Below, in pieces: positions 48,344 through 57,134 of a DNA stretch of 64,000 bases. The stretch is taken from the NCBI GenBank assembly GCA_963663675.1, contig OY760498.1, positions 186,001 to 250,000 of the forward strand, in the 5' to 3' direction. Source of the DNA: CAINVV01 sp963663675. GTDB taxonomy: Bacteria; Bacteroidota; Bacteroidia; Bacteroidales; Prolixibacteraceae. A program made the position numbers and the translations under genes. Numbering within the stretch: the stretch's first letter is position 1; each line of letters begins with the position of its first letter. The notes beneath the pieces were generated by a model, which searched no databases, had not been told where the DNA came from, and saw only the letters and a program-made list of their open reading frames with translations.

Positions 48344-49411
48344 ATGCAGTTGAAGTTTCTTTTACTGCTTTGCACCTTTTGTTGTTTTTCTGATCTTCCG
48401 GCACAAAGCAAATTTGACAACTGGGTGAATCCTGTTATTGATTCTTCTTACGTAGATAGTTACTACAAAGATCTCATTGTCAGGCTGTACTGGTCGCAAA
48501 AGTATTCCACACAGGCCATCGGAGATAATGATGAGAAATTCAAATTGTTATATCGGCCGTCAAGCGGATATGCTATTGGAGCTGGTTTTACCTATAAATT
48601 TATAACCATTAACCTGGGAATGATTTTTCCCTTTGCCAAGCCTGACCCAGACAGGTTCGGCAAGTCTAAAAGCCTGGATCTTCAGGCCCATCTTTACCTT
48701 AAAAGATTTTATGTTGATTTTTTTACAGGTTATTACAAGGGACAATACCTGAAAAATACAAAGGAGCTATTTACCGGTTCACTCCGGGAGGATCCATATT
48801 ATATACGCAATGATCTTCGCACCTATTCTGTAGGAATGGGGGTATTCACCAATTTCAATTCAAGGAAATTCAGGTTTGAGGCTCCGTTTCTTCAAAATGT
48901 AAAGCAAAAGAGAAGTGCAGGGGCACCAACGGCCGGTTTTGAAGTTTATTGGGTAGGTTCTGAGGCGGACTCCTCTTTCGTCCCGACACGTATGGCAAAT
49001 AATATTTTTTTCGATGGTAAGGATTTTAATCGATGGGAGATCTTAACATTTAACATAACAGCGGGTTATGCCTATAATTTTGTAATATTTAAAGATTTTT
49101 TTTTATTTCTCTCTATGAATGGCAGCCTGGGCATTGGTTACAACCATCTCTACCTGACAAATTCGGATAAGACGAATCGATTCAGTTCAAACAGGGGCAT
49201 CAGCAGCAGGGTAGGGGCAGGCTATCAGAAAGACAGGATATATATAGGGGCATCTTGGATTGGATACCACCTTTACTCACCTACAGCGATACCCAGAACC
49301 TATATAGACTGGAGTCCCGGAGTTCTGCGTTTTAATATTGCCTACCGTTTCACGTTAAAGAAAGAGATACGTATCTTGCATACAAGCAACAAAACGCCAA
49401 TGATCCCTTAA
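48344..49411 (+). CDS. DUF4421 outer-membrane protein
   Basis: The protein is about 355 residues from ATG 48344 (MQLKFLLLLCTFCCFSDLPAQS), chosen because it gives a proper signal peptide; the frame is open to 48308. It resembles the Bacteroidota family DUF4421: SSYVDSYYKDLIVRLYWSQKYS near the start, then alternating aromatic and polar stretches typical of beta strands (YAIGAGFTYKFITINLGMIFPF, LYLKRFYVDFFTGYYKGQYL, NITAGYAYNFVIFKDFFLFLSMNGSLGIGYNH), and a last strand LRFNIAYRFTLKK. It is most likely a small beta-barrel. No ligand or enzymatic role is known. It follows the SPOR gene by 54 bp. Confidence 0.82.
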   Translation: MQLKFLLLLCTFCCFSDLPAQSKFDNWVNPVIDSSYVDSYYKDLIVRLYWSQKYSTQAIGDNDEKFKLLYRPSSGYAIGAGFTYKFITINLGMIFPFAKPDPDRFGKSKSLDLQAHLYLKRFYVDFFTGYYKGQYLKNTKELFTGSLREDPYYIRNDLRTYSVGMGVFTNFNSRKFRFEAPFLQNVKQKRSAGAPTAGFEVYWVGSEADSSFVPTRMANNIFFDGKDFNRWEILTFNITAGYAYNFVIFKDFFLFLSMNGSLGIGYNHLYLTNSDKTNRFSSNRGISSRVGAGYQKDRIYIGASWIGYHLYSPTAIPRTYIDWSPGVLRFNIAYRFTLKKEIRILHTSNKTPMIP

Positions 49412-49431
49412 AACCAACAGTGAACATTGCC

Positions 49432-49475
49432 AAAAAGCAATAGAGACATCTGTCCGGATGCCTCTATTGCTTTTA
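49432..49475. terminator. Bidirectional terminator between the DUF4421 gene and frr
   Basis: A long stem (AAAAGCAATAGAG with CTCTATTGCTTTT, plus CATC/GATG near the loop) has A and T runs at both ends and sits between convergent genes. Confidence 0.85.
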
Positions 49476-49494
49476 TGGAAGAATTATAGAAAAT

Positions 49495-50061
49495 TCAGAC
49501 GGTCAGAATCTCTTTCTCCTTTGCTTGTAACATGACATCAATCTTTTTTGTGTAAGTATCAGTAAAAATCTGGATCTCATCCACAGCATTTTTTTCTTCG
49601 TCTTCAGAAATCTCCTTTCCTTTCAACAGCTTTTTTAGGAAGTCATTGGCATCCTTTCGGGCCGACCTGACGCTGACTTTGGCTGTCTCGCTTTCTTTGT
49701 GTGCATCTTTGACCAGGTTACGCCTTCGCTCTTCTGTCGGAACCGGAACATTGATACGAATGATTTCCCCGTTGTTTTCAGGATTAAATCCCAGGTTGGA
49801 ATTGATAATAGCACGTTCGATGGTATGTATCATTTTTTTCTCCCAGGGCTGAATGGCTATTGTCCTGGCATCGGGGGTACTTATATTGGCGACTTGCGGG
49901 AGCGGGGTCATTGCACCATAGTATTCAACCTGTACACCTTCGATCATGCGGGGCGAGGCTTTACCGGCCCTGATATGTGCCAGTTCATTATCGAGATGTG
50001 TCAAAGCGTGTTCCATTCTCTCGATGGTTTCATCCAGTAACATTTGAATTTCCTCGTTCAT
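49495..50061 (-). CDS. frr: Ribosome recycling factor
   Basis: With EF-G this factor splits the post-termination ribosome. The protein is 188 residues from the ATG at 50061 (MNEEIQMLLDETIERMEHAL); an ATG two codons upstream (50067) is also possible. It has the family core: LDNELAHIRAGKASPRMIEGVQVEYYGAMTPLPQVANISTPDARTIAIQPWEKKMI, ERAIINSNLGFNPENNGEIIRINVPVPTEERRRNLVKDAHKE, ending in the long coiled helix. Length is normal. It lies downstream of pyrH on the same strand, a common pairing. Confidence 0.97.
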   Translation of the reverse strand: MNEEIQMLLDETIERMEHALTHLDNELAHIRAGKASPRMIEGVQVEYYGAMTPLPQVANISTPDARTIAIQPWEKKMIHTIERAIINSNLGFNPENNGEIIRINVPVPTEERRRNLVKDAHKESETAKVSVRSARKDANDFLKKLLKGKEISEDEEKNAVDEIQIFTDTYTKKIDVMLQAKEKEILTV

Positions 50062-50247
50062 ATACAATATATTTTACAACTTTAACAAGATAAAATATTA
50101 ATTTTAAGGTTGTTAAACCTCTGTTATAGTAGAAAGAACAAAAACGGATCAAGAAAGAAAATTCTGAAAGCCCTTGAATAACGATGTCTGAATATCACCT
50201 TTGACTTTGTTCAAAAATAACAATAAAGACTTTTTTGACAAGAGTGA

Positions 50248-50961
50248 TTATTCGTTGTACACTATGGTGCCCAAGGGTTCGCCATGAACGACCTTCAGCA
50301 GGCTGCCTTTTTTGTCCATGTTAAAAACTATGACCGGCAGGTTATTTTCCTTGCAAAGGGTTGTAGCCGTAAGGTCCATAATTCTCAGGCCCCTGATGTA
50401 TATCTCATCGAACGTTATTTTATCAAATTTTACCGCGTTTGGATCTTTTTCAGGATCCGCGGTAAAGATACCATCGACCCTGGTTCCTTTCAGCATGACA
50501 TCGGCACCCACCTCAATAGCCCTTAGCGAGGCAGCAGTATCAGTCGTAAAAAACGGATTGCCGGTTCCAGCGCCGAAAATGGCAACTTCACCTTTTTCCA
50601 ATGCCTTGATAGCCAATTCTTTGGTGTAAAATTCCCCGATAGGTTGCATGGCAATTGCAGTAAGTACCCTTGCCTTAATCTGGAGTGATTCCAGGGCAGA
50701 AGCAAGAGCAAGGCTGTTCACGACTGTTGCCAGCATTCCCATCTGGTCTCCCTTGCAACGGTCAAACCCTTTGGAAGCTCCGGATAATCCCCTGAAGATA
50801 TTACCACCGCCAATTACTATTCCTACTTCTATCCCGATAGAAATGAGTTCCTTTATTTGAAGGGCGTAATCGGAGAGCACTTCCGGATCTATACCGTGCT
50901 GAAGTTTTCCTTGTAGAGACTCCCCTGACAGTTTAAGAACTACCCTGTTGTATTTTATCAT
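50248..50961 (-). CDS. pyrH: Uridylate kinase
   Basis: This enzyme phosphorylates UMP to UDP. The 237-residue protein of the amino-acid-kinase fold has YNRVVLKLSGESLQG at the start, VGIVIGGGNIFRGLSG with the nucleotide-binding glycines, GDQMGMLATVVNSLAL, VAIFGAGTGNPFFTTDTAASLRA, KGTRVDGIFTADPEKDPNA and LPVIVFNMDKKGSLL. Length is right for the bacterial hexameric type. The 5' region is long, with a -7 box at 51190-51197 and the second copy of the leader element. Confidence 0.97.
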   Translation of the reverse strand: MIKYNRVVLKLSGESLQGKLQHGIDPEVLSDYALQIKELISIGIEVGIVIGGGNIFRGLSGASKGFDRCKGDQMGMLATVVNSLALASALESLQIKARVLTAIAMQPIGEFYTKELAIKALEKGEVAIFGAGTGNPFFTTDTAASLRAIEVGADVMLKGTRVDGIFTADPEKDPNAVKFDKITFDEIYIRGLRIMDLTATTLCKENNLPVIVFNMDKKGSLLKVVHGEPLGTIVYNE

Positions 50962-51096
50962 TTCGATAATTATTTGCGAGAATTTGTGAGATTTAAATTC
51001 ATGTATATCAGTAAGTTTATTCGGAATATAATCCCCTGATTCATTTGTTTATATTTTGTTTTTAATGGCCAAATGGAATCGAAGATCAGCGAAGCT

Positions 51097-51150
51097 AATA
51101 TCCACCTATTCATTTTCGGTTGGTGTGAATAGATTCCTCATGGCTATTTC
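51097..51150 (-). promoter_or_regulatory. Conserved structured leader element, copy 2 (5' UTR of pyrH)
   Basis: Homologous to 30560-30612 and in the same orientation to the downstream gene. As RNA, the ends AAUAGCCA and UGGAUAUU can pair at 7 of 8 positions, and inside CUAUUCA pairs perfectly with UGAAUAG around a 13-nt loop containing CACCAACC. It begins about 40 nt downstream of a -7 box and lies 136 nt before the pyrH ATG. Confidence 0.55.
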
Positions 51151-51189
51151 CTGCCAGGTTCAGAATATCATCTGATTAGCGATTTAATA

Positions 51190-51197
51190 CAAATTTA
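51190..51197 (-). promoter_or_regulatory. Promoter -7 box (TAAATTTG) for pyrH
   Basis: Exact TAnnTTTG match; transcripts would carry a leader of about 220 nt. Confidence 0.5.
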
Positions 51198-51261
51198 TAT
51201 TAAAAAAGAATGATATCAAACCTTTTGGACTTGCACATCTGTGGGAAATAAAGTTTTGTAC

Positions 51262-51289
51262 AAAAAAAAACCTCCGACCGGAGGTTTTT
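51262..51289 (-). terminator. Intrinsic terminator after tsf
   Basis: Stem AACCTCC with GGAGGTT around GACC, with A and T tracts on both sides. It ends the rplM-rpsI-rpsB-tsf operon 20 bp past the tsf stop. Confidence 0.9.
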
Positions 51290-51308
51290 ATATCAAGGGG
51301 GACTTTGA

Positions 51309-52133
51309 TTAAACGTTCAAGGTGAATCGCTTGATCTCAGTGACTTTAAGGTCTTTGTCCACGCTTCCAAGATATTGACGGATAGTCATCTTGTTGTCCT
51401 TAACAAAGTCCTGATTTAAGAGGGTACTTTCCTTGAAGAATTTGTTCAATGCACCTTGTGCGATTTTGTCGAGCATGTTCTCAGGTTTGCCTTCCAAACG
51501 GAATTTTTCCTTGGCAATCTTCAATTCCTGCTCAACAACTGCAGGAGCAACATCATCAACATCAATAGCAACCGGACTCATTGCAGCGATTTGCATGGCA
51601 ACGTCTTTTCCCACCTGGGAATCAACAGCTTTGTTGAAACCAACCAGGGTAGCCAGTTTGTTACCGGGGTGGATGTAAGGAACCACGCAGGCAGCAGAAA
51701 TGCACTCATAGAAAGGTAATTCAATTTTCTCTCCGATAATACCAGTTTGTTCCATTACCTGCTCACCGATGGTACGGCCTTCAAGATTGAGAGCTTTTAC
51801 CTCCTCAAGGTTGTTGCTTTTGTGAGCAATAGCTTCATCTATTAATTTGTTGGTAAGAGCGATGAAGTTGGTGTTTTTGGCTACAAAGTCTGTTTCACAG
51901 TTCAGGGATAAGATAGCCCCGAAACTCTGGTCGGCAGATACTTTAGCAAGTACAACACCTTCAGAAGATTCTCTGTCGGCACGTTTGCTTGCGATCAATT
52001 TACCTTTTTCACGGATGATCTCGACAGCACGGTCAAAGTTGCCTTCTGCATCTGTCAAGGCATTTTTGCAATCCATCATTCCTGCACCTGTCGCTTTACG
52101 CAATTTAACTACATCAGCAGTACTAATTTCCAT
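51309..52133 (-). CDS. tsf: Translation elongation factor Ts
   Basis: This is the nucleotide exchange factor for EF-Tu. The 274-residue protein has the N-terminal UBA-like domain STADVVKLRKATGAGMMDCKNALTDAEGNFDRAVEIIREKG with the TGAGMMDCK signature. The core contains ILSLNCETDFVAKNTNFIAL (TDFV, contacting the EF-Tu nucleotide site), VGFNKAVDSQVGKDVAMQIAAMSP and LDKIAQGALNKFFKESTLLNQ. It is the last gene of the ribosomal operon, 107 bp after rpsB. Confidence 0.98.
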   Translation of the reverse strand: MEISTADVVKLRKATGAGMMDCKNALTDAEGNFDRAVEIIREKGKLIASKRADRESSEGVVLAKVSADQSFGAILSLNCETDFVAKNTNFIALTNKLIDEAIAHKSNNLEEVKALNLEGRTIGEQVMEQTGIIGEKIELPFYECISAACVVPYIHPGNKLATLVGFNKAVDSQVGKDVAMQIAAMSPVAIDVDDVAPAVVEQELKIAKEKFRLEGKPENMLDKIAQGALNKFFKESTLLNQDFVKDNKMTIRQYLGSVDKDLKVTEIKRFTLNV

Positions 52134-52239
52134 CTCAAAAAATATTGGGAATTTTGTTTTTAAATAATTGTTTCTCAGGGGTTAAAAAGAACTGATTCTG
52201 ATTTTTCCCTGTTTGCCTGAAGTTTATAGGACGAATTGA

Positions 52240-53121
52240 TTATTTCAATTCTTCATCTTCTTCAACTAGGTCTTCATCCTCCAGAATAGCGTCGAGTTCT
52301 TCTTCGAGAATTTCTTCCTTGTCGTCAATTTCTAAATCTTCATCATCTTCAACAATGATTTTGGCAACAGCTTTACGACCTTTCTTCAGGTTGGTAAGCG
52401 GCTTCTCGTCAGTCTCGTCTTTTTCACGTTCAACTTTCCTGTCGGAAAGGCCGTCTTTGATAGCCTCGCACATAACGCTCACGATCAGGTCAATAGACTG
52501 TGACGCGTCATCGTTTGCAGGAATAACGAAATCGATTCCGTTTGGATCAGAGTTGGTATCCACCATTCCAAAGATTGGAATGCTCAAGCGTTGTGCTTCA
52601 CGTACTGCGATTTTCTCTTTCATCACATCAATGATAAAGAGTGCAGCCGGTAAGCGGGTCAGATCAACAATTGAACCAAGAATCTTCTCCAGTTTGGCCC
52701 TTTGGCGGGTAATCTGAAGTTTTTCACGCTTGGAGAGATTGTCCCAGCTTGAATCCTTGATCATTTTGTCGATAGTCGACATCTTCTTGACAGCCTTGCG
52801 GATAGTCGGGAAGTTGGTAAGCATACCACCAGGCCAGCGTTCAACCACATAAGGCATGTTGACTGCTGATACTTTCTCTGCTACGATTGTTTTAGCCTGT
52901 TTTTTGGTGGCAACAAACATAACTTTGCGACCTGAACGTGCGATTTGTTTGAGTGCATCGGCGGCTTCGTCAATCTTTACAATTGTTTTTTGCAGGTCGA
53001 TGATGTGGATCCCGTTTTTCTCCATGAAGATGTAGGGAGCCATGCTTGGATTCCATTTGCGTTTGAGGTGTCCAAAGTGAACGCCTGCATCCAGCAGTTG
53101 CTTAAATTCTGTTCTTGGCAT
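52240..53121 (-). CDS. rpsB: 30S ribosomal protein S2
   Basis: This small-subunit protein binds near the mRNA exit region and S1. The core (about 1-225) has FKQLLDAGVHFGHLKRKWNPSMAPYIF, RKVMFVATKKQAKTIVAEKV, YVVERWPGGMLTNFPTIRKAV, and IPIFGMVDTNSDPNGIDFVIPANDDA. The C terminus (about 235-293) is a strongly acidic tail, full of Glu and Asp (EDDEDLEIDDKEEILEEEL), preceded by a basic patch (KKGRKAVAK). With 293 residues it is longer than the usual 230-260. It is followed by tsf as in most bacteria. Confidence 0.98.
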   Translation of the reverse strand: MPRTEFKQLLDAGVHFGHLKRKWNPSMAPYIFMEKNGIHIIDLQKTIVKIDEAADALKQIARSGRKVMFVATKKQAKTIVAEKVSAVNMPYVVERWPGGMLTNFPTIRKAVKKMSTIDKMIKDSSWDNLSKREKLQITRQRAKLEKILGSIVDLTRLPAALFIIDVMKEKIAVREAQRLSIPIFGMVDTNSDPNGIDFVIPANDDASQSIDLIVSVMCEAIKDGLSDRKVEREKDETDEKPLTNLKKGRKAVAKIIVEDDEDLEIDDKEEILEEELDAILEDEDLVEEDEELK

Positions 53122-53228
53122 AATAAATTGTTTACTTTCTGTTCAGTCAATCCCCAGGTAGTCCGAATCGGAGTCCTGGAAATTTAGATGCTAAACCTGT
53201 TATTAAAAATAAAATGTGTTTAAATCGA

Positions 53229-53615
53229 TTAACGTTTAGAGAACTGGAATCTCTTGCGTGCTTTTGGACGACCCGGTTTTTTACGTTCAACCTCGCGTGG
53301 GTCACGTGTTAAGAATCCTGCAGCTTTCAGTTTAGGACGAAATTCGGCATTTACTTTTAACAGTGCACGAGAGATACCAAGTCGAAGAGCCTCAGCCTGA
53401 CCTGTTATACCACCGCCGTCAAGATTGACTTTGATGTCATATTGTCCGGCAACTTCGCAAAGGTTCAGTGGTTGCTGAACAACATATTGCAAGGTTCCTA
53501 CCGGGAAGTACTCGTTCAGTTCTCTTTTGTTGATGGTAATATTTCCTTTGCCTTCAGTAAGATATACACGGGCAACAGCAGATTTTCTTCTGCCCAGAGC
53601 GTTAATAACTTCCAT
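53229..53615 (-). CDS. rpsI: 30S ribosomal protein S9
   Basis: This 128-residue protein reaches the P site with its C-terminal tail. Recognition: NALGRRKSAVARVYLTEGKGNITINKRELNEYFP, LDGGGITGQAEALRLGISRALL and the ending GFLTRDPREVERKKPGRPKARKRFQFSKR, with the conserved terminal KR. It lies 5 bp after rplM in the usual pair. Confidence 0.98.
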   Translation of the reverse strand: MEVINALGRRKSAVARVYLTEGKGNITINKRELNEYFPVGTLQYVVQQPLNLCEVAGQYDIKVNLDGGGITGQAEALRLGISRALLKVNAEFRPKLKAAGFLTRDPREVERKKPGRPKARKRFQFSKR

Positions 53616-53620
53616 GATTC

Positions 53621-54076
53621 TTATCTAATATTGTCAAGGTTAATAACTTTTGGCTGCTGCGCCATCTTATCGTGCTCAGCTCCAACAAAAACGTGCAAAT
53701 TGGTAAACAGGCTGGCACCAAGACTGTTCTTGGGCAACATTCCTTTAACCGCTTTTTCAACCATACGAGCAGGATGTTTTGCCATGAGTTCTTCAGCAGT
53801 TTGAAAACGCTGACCTCCCGGGTATCCCGTGTGACGTATGTAAACTTTGCCTTTCAGCTTGTTTCCGGTCAAACGAACTTTCTCCGCGTTGATGACGATA
53901 ACATTGTCGCCGCAATCCACGTGTGGAGTGTAACCTGGTTTGTGCTTGCCTCTGAGTACCATAGCAATCTTACTTGACAATCTACCCAGAATTTGGTCTG
54001 TGGCATCTACCACTACCCATTCCTTTTGTACCGTTGCTTTGTTAAGCGATACGGTTTTGTAACTTAAAGTATCCAA
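53621..54076 (-). CDS. rplM: 50S ribosomal protein L13
   Basis: This early-assembly large-subunit protein (151 residues) is the first gene of the operon rplM-rpsI-rpsB-tsf. Typical parts are KEWVVVDATDQILGRLSSKIAMVLRGKHKPGYTPHVDCGDNVIVINAEKVRLTGNK and YIRHTGYPGGQRFQTAEELMAKHPARMVEKAVKGMLPKNSLG. In E. coli and others L13 can regulate its own operon; here a structured leader lies at 54097-54146 and a good promoter at 54237-54244. Confidence 0.98.
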   Translation of the reverse strand: MDTLSYKTVSLNKATVQKEWVVVDATDQILGRLSSKIAMVLRGKHKPGYTPHVDCGDNVIVINAEKVRLTGNKLKGKVYIRHTGYPGGQRFQTAEELMAKHPARMVEKAVKGMLPKNSLGASLFTNLHVFVGAEHDKMAQQPKVINLDNIR

Positions 54077-54096
54077 TTTCGGTTCAATTTATAAAG

Positions 54097-54146
54097 TGAT
54101 ACAATCCGTTTTTTGTCGGTTCACCTGTCGGATTTTGGCTGTATCA
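54097..54146 (-). promoter_or_regulatory. Structured 5' leader of the rplM operon
   Basis: On the minus strand UGAUAC pairs with GUAUCA (54141-54146 with 54097-54102) and, after a one-sided 6-nt bulge, AAUCCG pairs with CGGAUU (54129-54134 with 54103-54108) around a 20-nt loop. It ends 20 nt before the rplM ATG and is a candidate binding site for autoregulation by a ribosomal protein. Confidence 0.5.
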
Positions 54147-54236
54147 GTTCACCGGATTCCACTATTCGGCAAATTTTGCTAAGGTTGATACCGCATTCAA
54201 TCCGTACAACGACAAATTAGGATAAAATCGGGACTG

Positions 54237-54244
54237 CAAAAGTA
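54237..54244 (-). promoter_or_regulatory. Promoter -7 box (TACTTTTG) for the rplM operon
   Basis: Exact consensus followed by CAG; the leader is about 155 nt. Confidence 0.65.
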
Positions 54245-54329
54245 GCGTTTTTTTTTAAAACAACAACTTTGCCAAAAAATAAGTTGAACAATATCAGGGA
54301 TTAAAGAAGCTTTTGGAAGGTACATTGTC

Positions 54330-55490
54330 TCAGGAGGTTCCTTTTTTACCTAAAAAGGAAAGATTGATCATCAAGTAGAGGGCGGCGCTGTTGGATGTTG
54401 TTTGCATCAAAGGGTTGTAAAACAAGTCAAATGTGAATCCAAACCTGCTCTGATCAAAGATTTGATGGTCATACCTATATGAAAAAGTCCAAATCCGGTT
54501 CATCCTGGTTGCTTCAGGTCTTCCAGCTGCACCATTCTGATAGAGAGGCATTCCAAGCGGGTTGTAGAAATTACTGGACTGCCAGTATCCGGTAGTCAGA
54601 TTGCCATAGACAGAAGAGATCCCGGAACGGATATTAAATGCAGTACCATAATCTGTTGGCAGGCCTGTCAGATCCTCAGGATAGCTTGACTGGAGGAGTG
54701 AGCTTTCAAGGAACCATTTTTTTACTGCGCCACCGTTAAGGTTTTTTTGAACTTTAAATCCCTCTGAGACTGTCAGGCAGGTGGTTGCCAGTCCCTGGGC
54801 GCTGTCAATCTCCCCTCCCCGGTGCAATCCGTTGAAAGAAAGAGGTAAAGAGAGTTCGATGTCTTCTGTCCTGAGAAATGCGAATTCGGATTTCACCCCA
54901 AAGACAAACTGTTCCTTGAAAGGATCCCCGGCAAGTATCATTTTCTGCCAGTCAATCCACACGTCCGCATTTACGTATTTGCTTTCGAATTTGGTCTGTA
55001 TTCCGACTTCAGGTTTGTCTGCAATAAAGTGTTCGCTGTCCAACATGGGTTGAGGTAATCCATGATTCTGATCCTGGTTCAGATTTCCCATCCTGAATGA
55101 AAGTCCTTTCATCGGCATGTAAAAGGCAGAAAACCACGGATAAAGTTGATAATCATCACGTCCGGTGTAGGCAAGAACTTGTCCGCCGAGTTCGAGGCGG
55201 AATTTTTTATCCGGATAATAAAGCAATTTTGGCCTGATCCATGTACCAGTCAGGGTGTAACCCTCCGAATATTTGCTTTTGTATTCATTGTTTTTGAAGA
55301 AGCTGAGGTTGTCAACTGCAACGATAAGATTGCCGGCAGAAGTTGGTTTAAAAGGCTCATCGCTAAGAAATACATTGGTTGCTTCCTGTGAAAATGCAGA
55401 AAATGACAGGACAACCAGAACAAAGGGGATAATCCGTTTTATTCCGGAATGAGGCAAAAGACCAACTATGCTGTTGACAAAATTAAGCAT
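54330..55490 (-). CDS. Putative outer-membrane beta-barrel protein, unknown function
   Basis: The start chosen is ATG 55490 (MLNFVNSIVGLLPHSGIKRIIPFVLVVLSFSAFSQ), giving 386 residues with a signal peptide ending FSQ. The mature part alternates aromatic and polar residues as in porin-like strands (GYTLTGTWIRPKLLYYP, FRLELGGQVLAYTGRDD, YPWFSAFYMPMKGLSFRMGNL, WTFSYRYDHQIFDQSRFGFTFDLFYNPLM) and ends in FLGKKGTS. I do not recognise a named family. The start overlaps the stop of the POT gene by 8 bases (ATGCTTAA), suggesting translational coupling, so it may help a peptide or other small solute cross the outer membrane for that transporter. That link is inference. Confidence 0.7.
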   Translation of the reverse strand: MLNFVNSIVGLLPHSGIKRIIPFVLVVLSFSAFSQEATNVFLSDEPFKPTSAGNLIVAVDNLSFFKNNEYKSKYSEGYTLTGTWIRPKLLYYPDKKFRLELGGQVLAYTGRDDYQLYPWFSAFYMPMKGLSFRMGNLNQDQNHGLPQPMLDSEHFIADKPEVGIQTKFESKYVNADVWIDWQKMILAGDPFKEQFVFGVKSEFAFLRTEDIELSLPLSFNGLHRGGEIDSAQGLATTCLTVSEGFKVQKNLNGGAVKKWFLESSLLQSSYPEDLTGLPTDYGTAFNIRSGISSVYGNLTTGYWQSSNFYNPLGMPLYQNGAAGRPEATRMNRIWTFSYRYDHQIFDQSRFGFTFDLFYNPLMQTTSNSAALYLMINLSFLGKKGTS

Positions 55491-56946
55491 GAACTTTGGC
55501 ATGTTTGACCACATATTGATCGTACAAAAAAAGCAGAATCGCGGCAACTGTTCCAATTCCTGTGATCACCATCCAAATGGAGGAAGGGTGATATTTGTCC
55601 CATAGAAACTGTGTTAACTGATCGGAACTCATTCCCATTTTCTGCGCTGCAGCATAAAGATAGTCATTTTGCGAAAAATGTTCGCTGATTTGAGGGACCT
55701 GGAAGTTCCGGGCGACAACCTCACGTTGCGCAAGTGATATTTTGTCTGACATAGCCTCGTAAACGTTCCCTGAAACGAATCCGGCAAAGAGTGAGCCGAT
55801 GGCGACCGGTATAAATGAGCATCCCATATACAGTGCGGTTTTATTTGGGGGAGCGATCCTTCCGATATATTCCGTAATCTTAGGCGAGCTGGACATCTCT
55901 CCCAATGAAAAGAGCATCAGAAAAAACAGCATAAGTAGTCCGTTTTGAGTGGAGAAGCACAATCCCATTGCCAGGGAAGCTATCAGTATCCCGGCAGTCA
56001 TCGCCTTTAAAGGCTTGTAGCGCATGACAATTGCTGAAACTACAATCTGCAGCAGAATGATGAAGCCTGCATCCGCATTGACCATAAGTTCTGCCGGAAT
56101 AGTACCATCGGCCGACCCCATCTTAGCTGCCAGCCACGGCCAGACAGAATTCAGAAAATTATAGACCGGATGTGTATTTCCCCATTGGTCTATGAAAATG
56201 GGGAGTGAGAGAAATAGCTGATAATACATGGTCCAGAAACCGGCAATAATCAGGAGAAAGAGGAAAAAGCGCCAGTCAGAAAGAGCTTCAAAGATATTGC
56301 CAAACAGCCTTTTAAGTTCACCAGATATACTAAGTGACTGGTCCCTTTTGTTGTCATTGGCCGGTTCTTTGAAAAGAAGTATCAGCAGCACAAAATTGAA
56401 GGCAATGACTGCTGCAGAAGCAAAGAATACATAATCCCACGAATATTTCCTGAAGAAACTGGTTACGAAAGGGCCAATGAAAGCACCAATATTGACCATC
56501 ATGTAAAAGATGCCAAACCCGATGGAGGAGGTCTCGTTGTTCGTGGTTTTGGCAATGGTTGCCGAAATGATTGGTTTGAAAAGTGCTGCTCCGACAGCCA
56601 GGAACAAGTATAAAACGAAGACAGACGAGTAGGTGTGAAACATCGGCATCATCAAAAATGCCAGAGTATAAAGGCTATAGGCGATAAATAGCGTTTTGCG
56701 GTAACCGATCCGGTCTGCTATTGCACCGGTTATTAGCGGTAATATATATAGTATGGCAGTACCGACTCCCATCATCATTCCCTTCTGCGTCTGGCTGAAC
56801 CCAAGTCCGCCCTGGTCAGTGGAACCTGTAAGGTAGAGGGCAAAAAGCATGTAAAATCCGTAAAAAGCCCACCGTTCAAACAATTCCATGGCATTGGCAT
56901 ACCAGAAATTGGAAGGAAATTTTTTAAATACTGTTATCGGGGTCAT
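55483..56946 (-). CDS. POT/PTR family peptide transporter (MFS)
   Basis: This proton-coupled oligopeptide transporter of the major facilitator superfamily has 487 residues. It has the family signature AMELFERWAFYGFYMLFALYL (ExxERWAFYG), the A-loop GAIADRIGYRKTLFIAYSLY, and GIFYMMVNIGAFIGPFV with NxG in helix 5. Later segments include FSLGEMSSSPKITEYIGRIAPPNKTALYMGCSFIPVAIGSLFAG. A hydrophilic C-terminal insertion of about 70 residues (LAQREVVARNFQVP to QFLWDKYHPSS) precedes the last helix. It takes up di- or tripeptides, by family. It forms a pair with the outer-membrane protein gene downstream. Confidence 0.92.
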   Translation of the reverse strand: MTPITVFKKFPSNFWYANAMELFERWAFYGFYMLFALYLTGSTDQGGLGFSQTQKGMMMGVGTAILYILPLITGAIADRIGYRKTLFIAYSLYTLAFLMMPMFHTYSSVFVLYLFLAVGAALFKPIISATIAKTTNNETSSIGFGIFYMMVNIGAFIGPFVTSFFRKYSWDYVFFASAAVIAFNFVLLILLFKEPANDNKRDQSLSISGELKRLFGNIFEALSDWRFFLFLLIIAGFWTMYYQLFLSLPIFIDQWGNTHPVYNFLNSVWPWLAAKMGSADGTIPAELMVNADAGFIILLQIVVSAIVMRYKPLKAMTAGILIASLAMGLCFSTQNGLLMLFFLMLFSLGEMSSSPKITEYIGRIAPPNKTALYMGCSFIPVAIGSLFAGFVSGNVYEAMSDKISLAQREVVARNFQVPQISEHFSQNDYLYAAAQKMGMSSDQLTQFLWDKYHPSSIWMVITGIGTVAAILLFLYDQYVVKHAKVHA

Positions 56947-57134
56947 CTGATGTTTGTTATTGTGCGATTCAAATGTAGAAATTTTTGCTGCAATTTTCTT
57001 CTGTATGGTTCTGGCTGTCTTAATCCGTTTGATCTCGGTGACACTATAAATAAATAGTATTGCCTTCAGGCTTAATTTTCGAATGCAGGCATCTAAAATT
57101 CGGCGCCGAAAATGGCATTCCGGTTTATTCAGCT

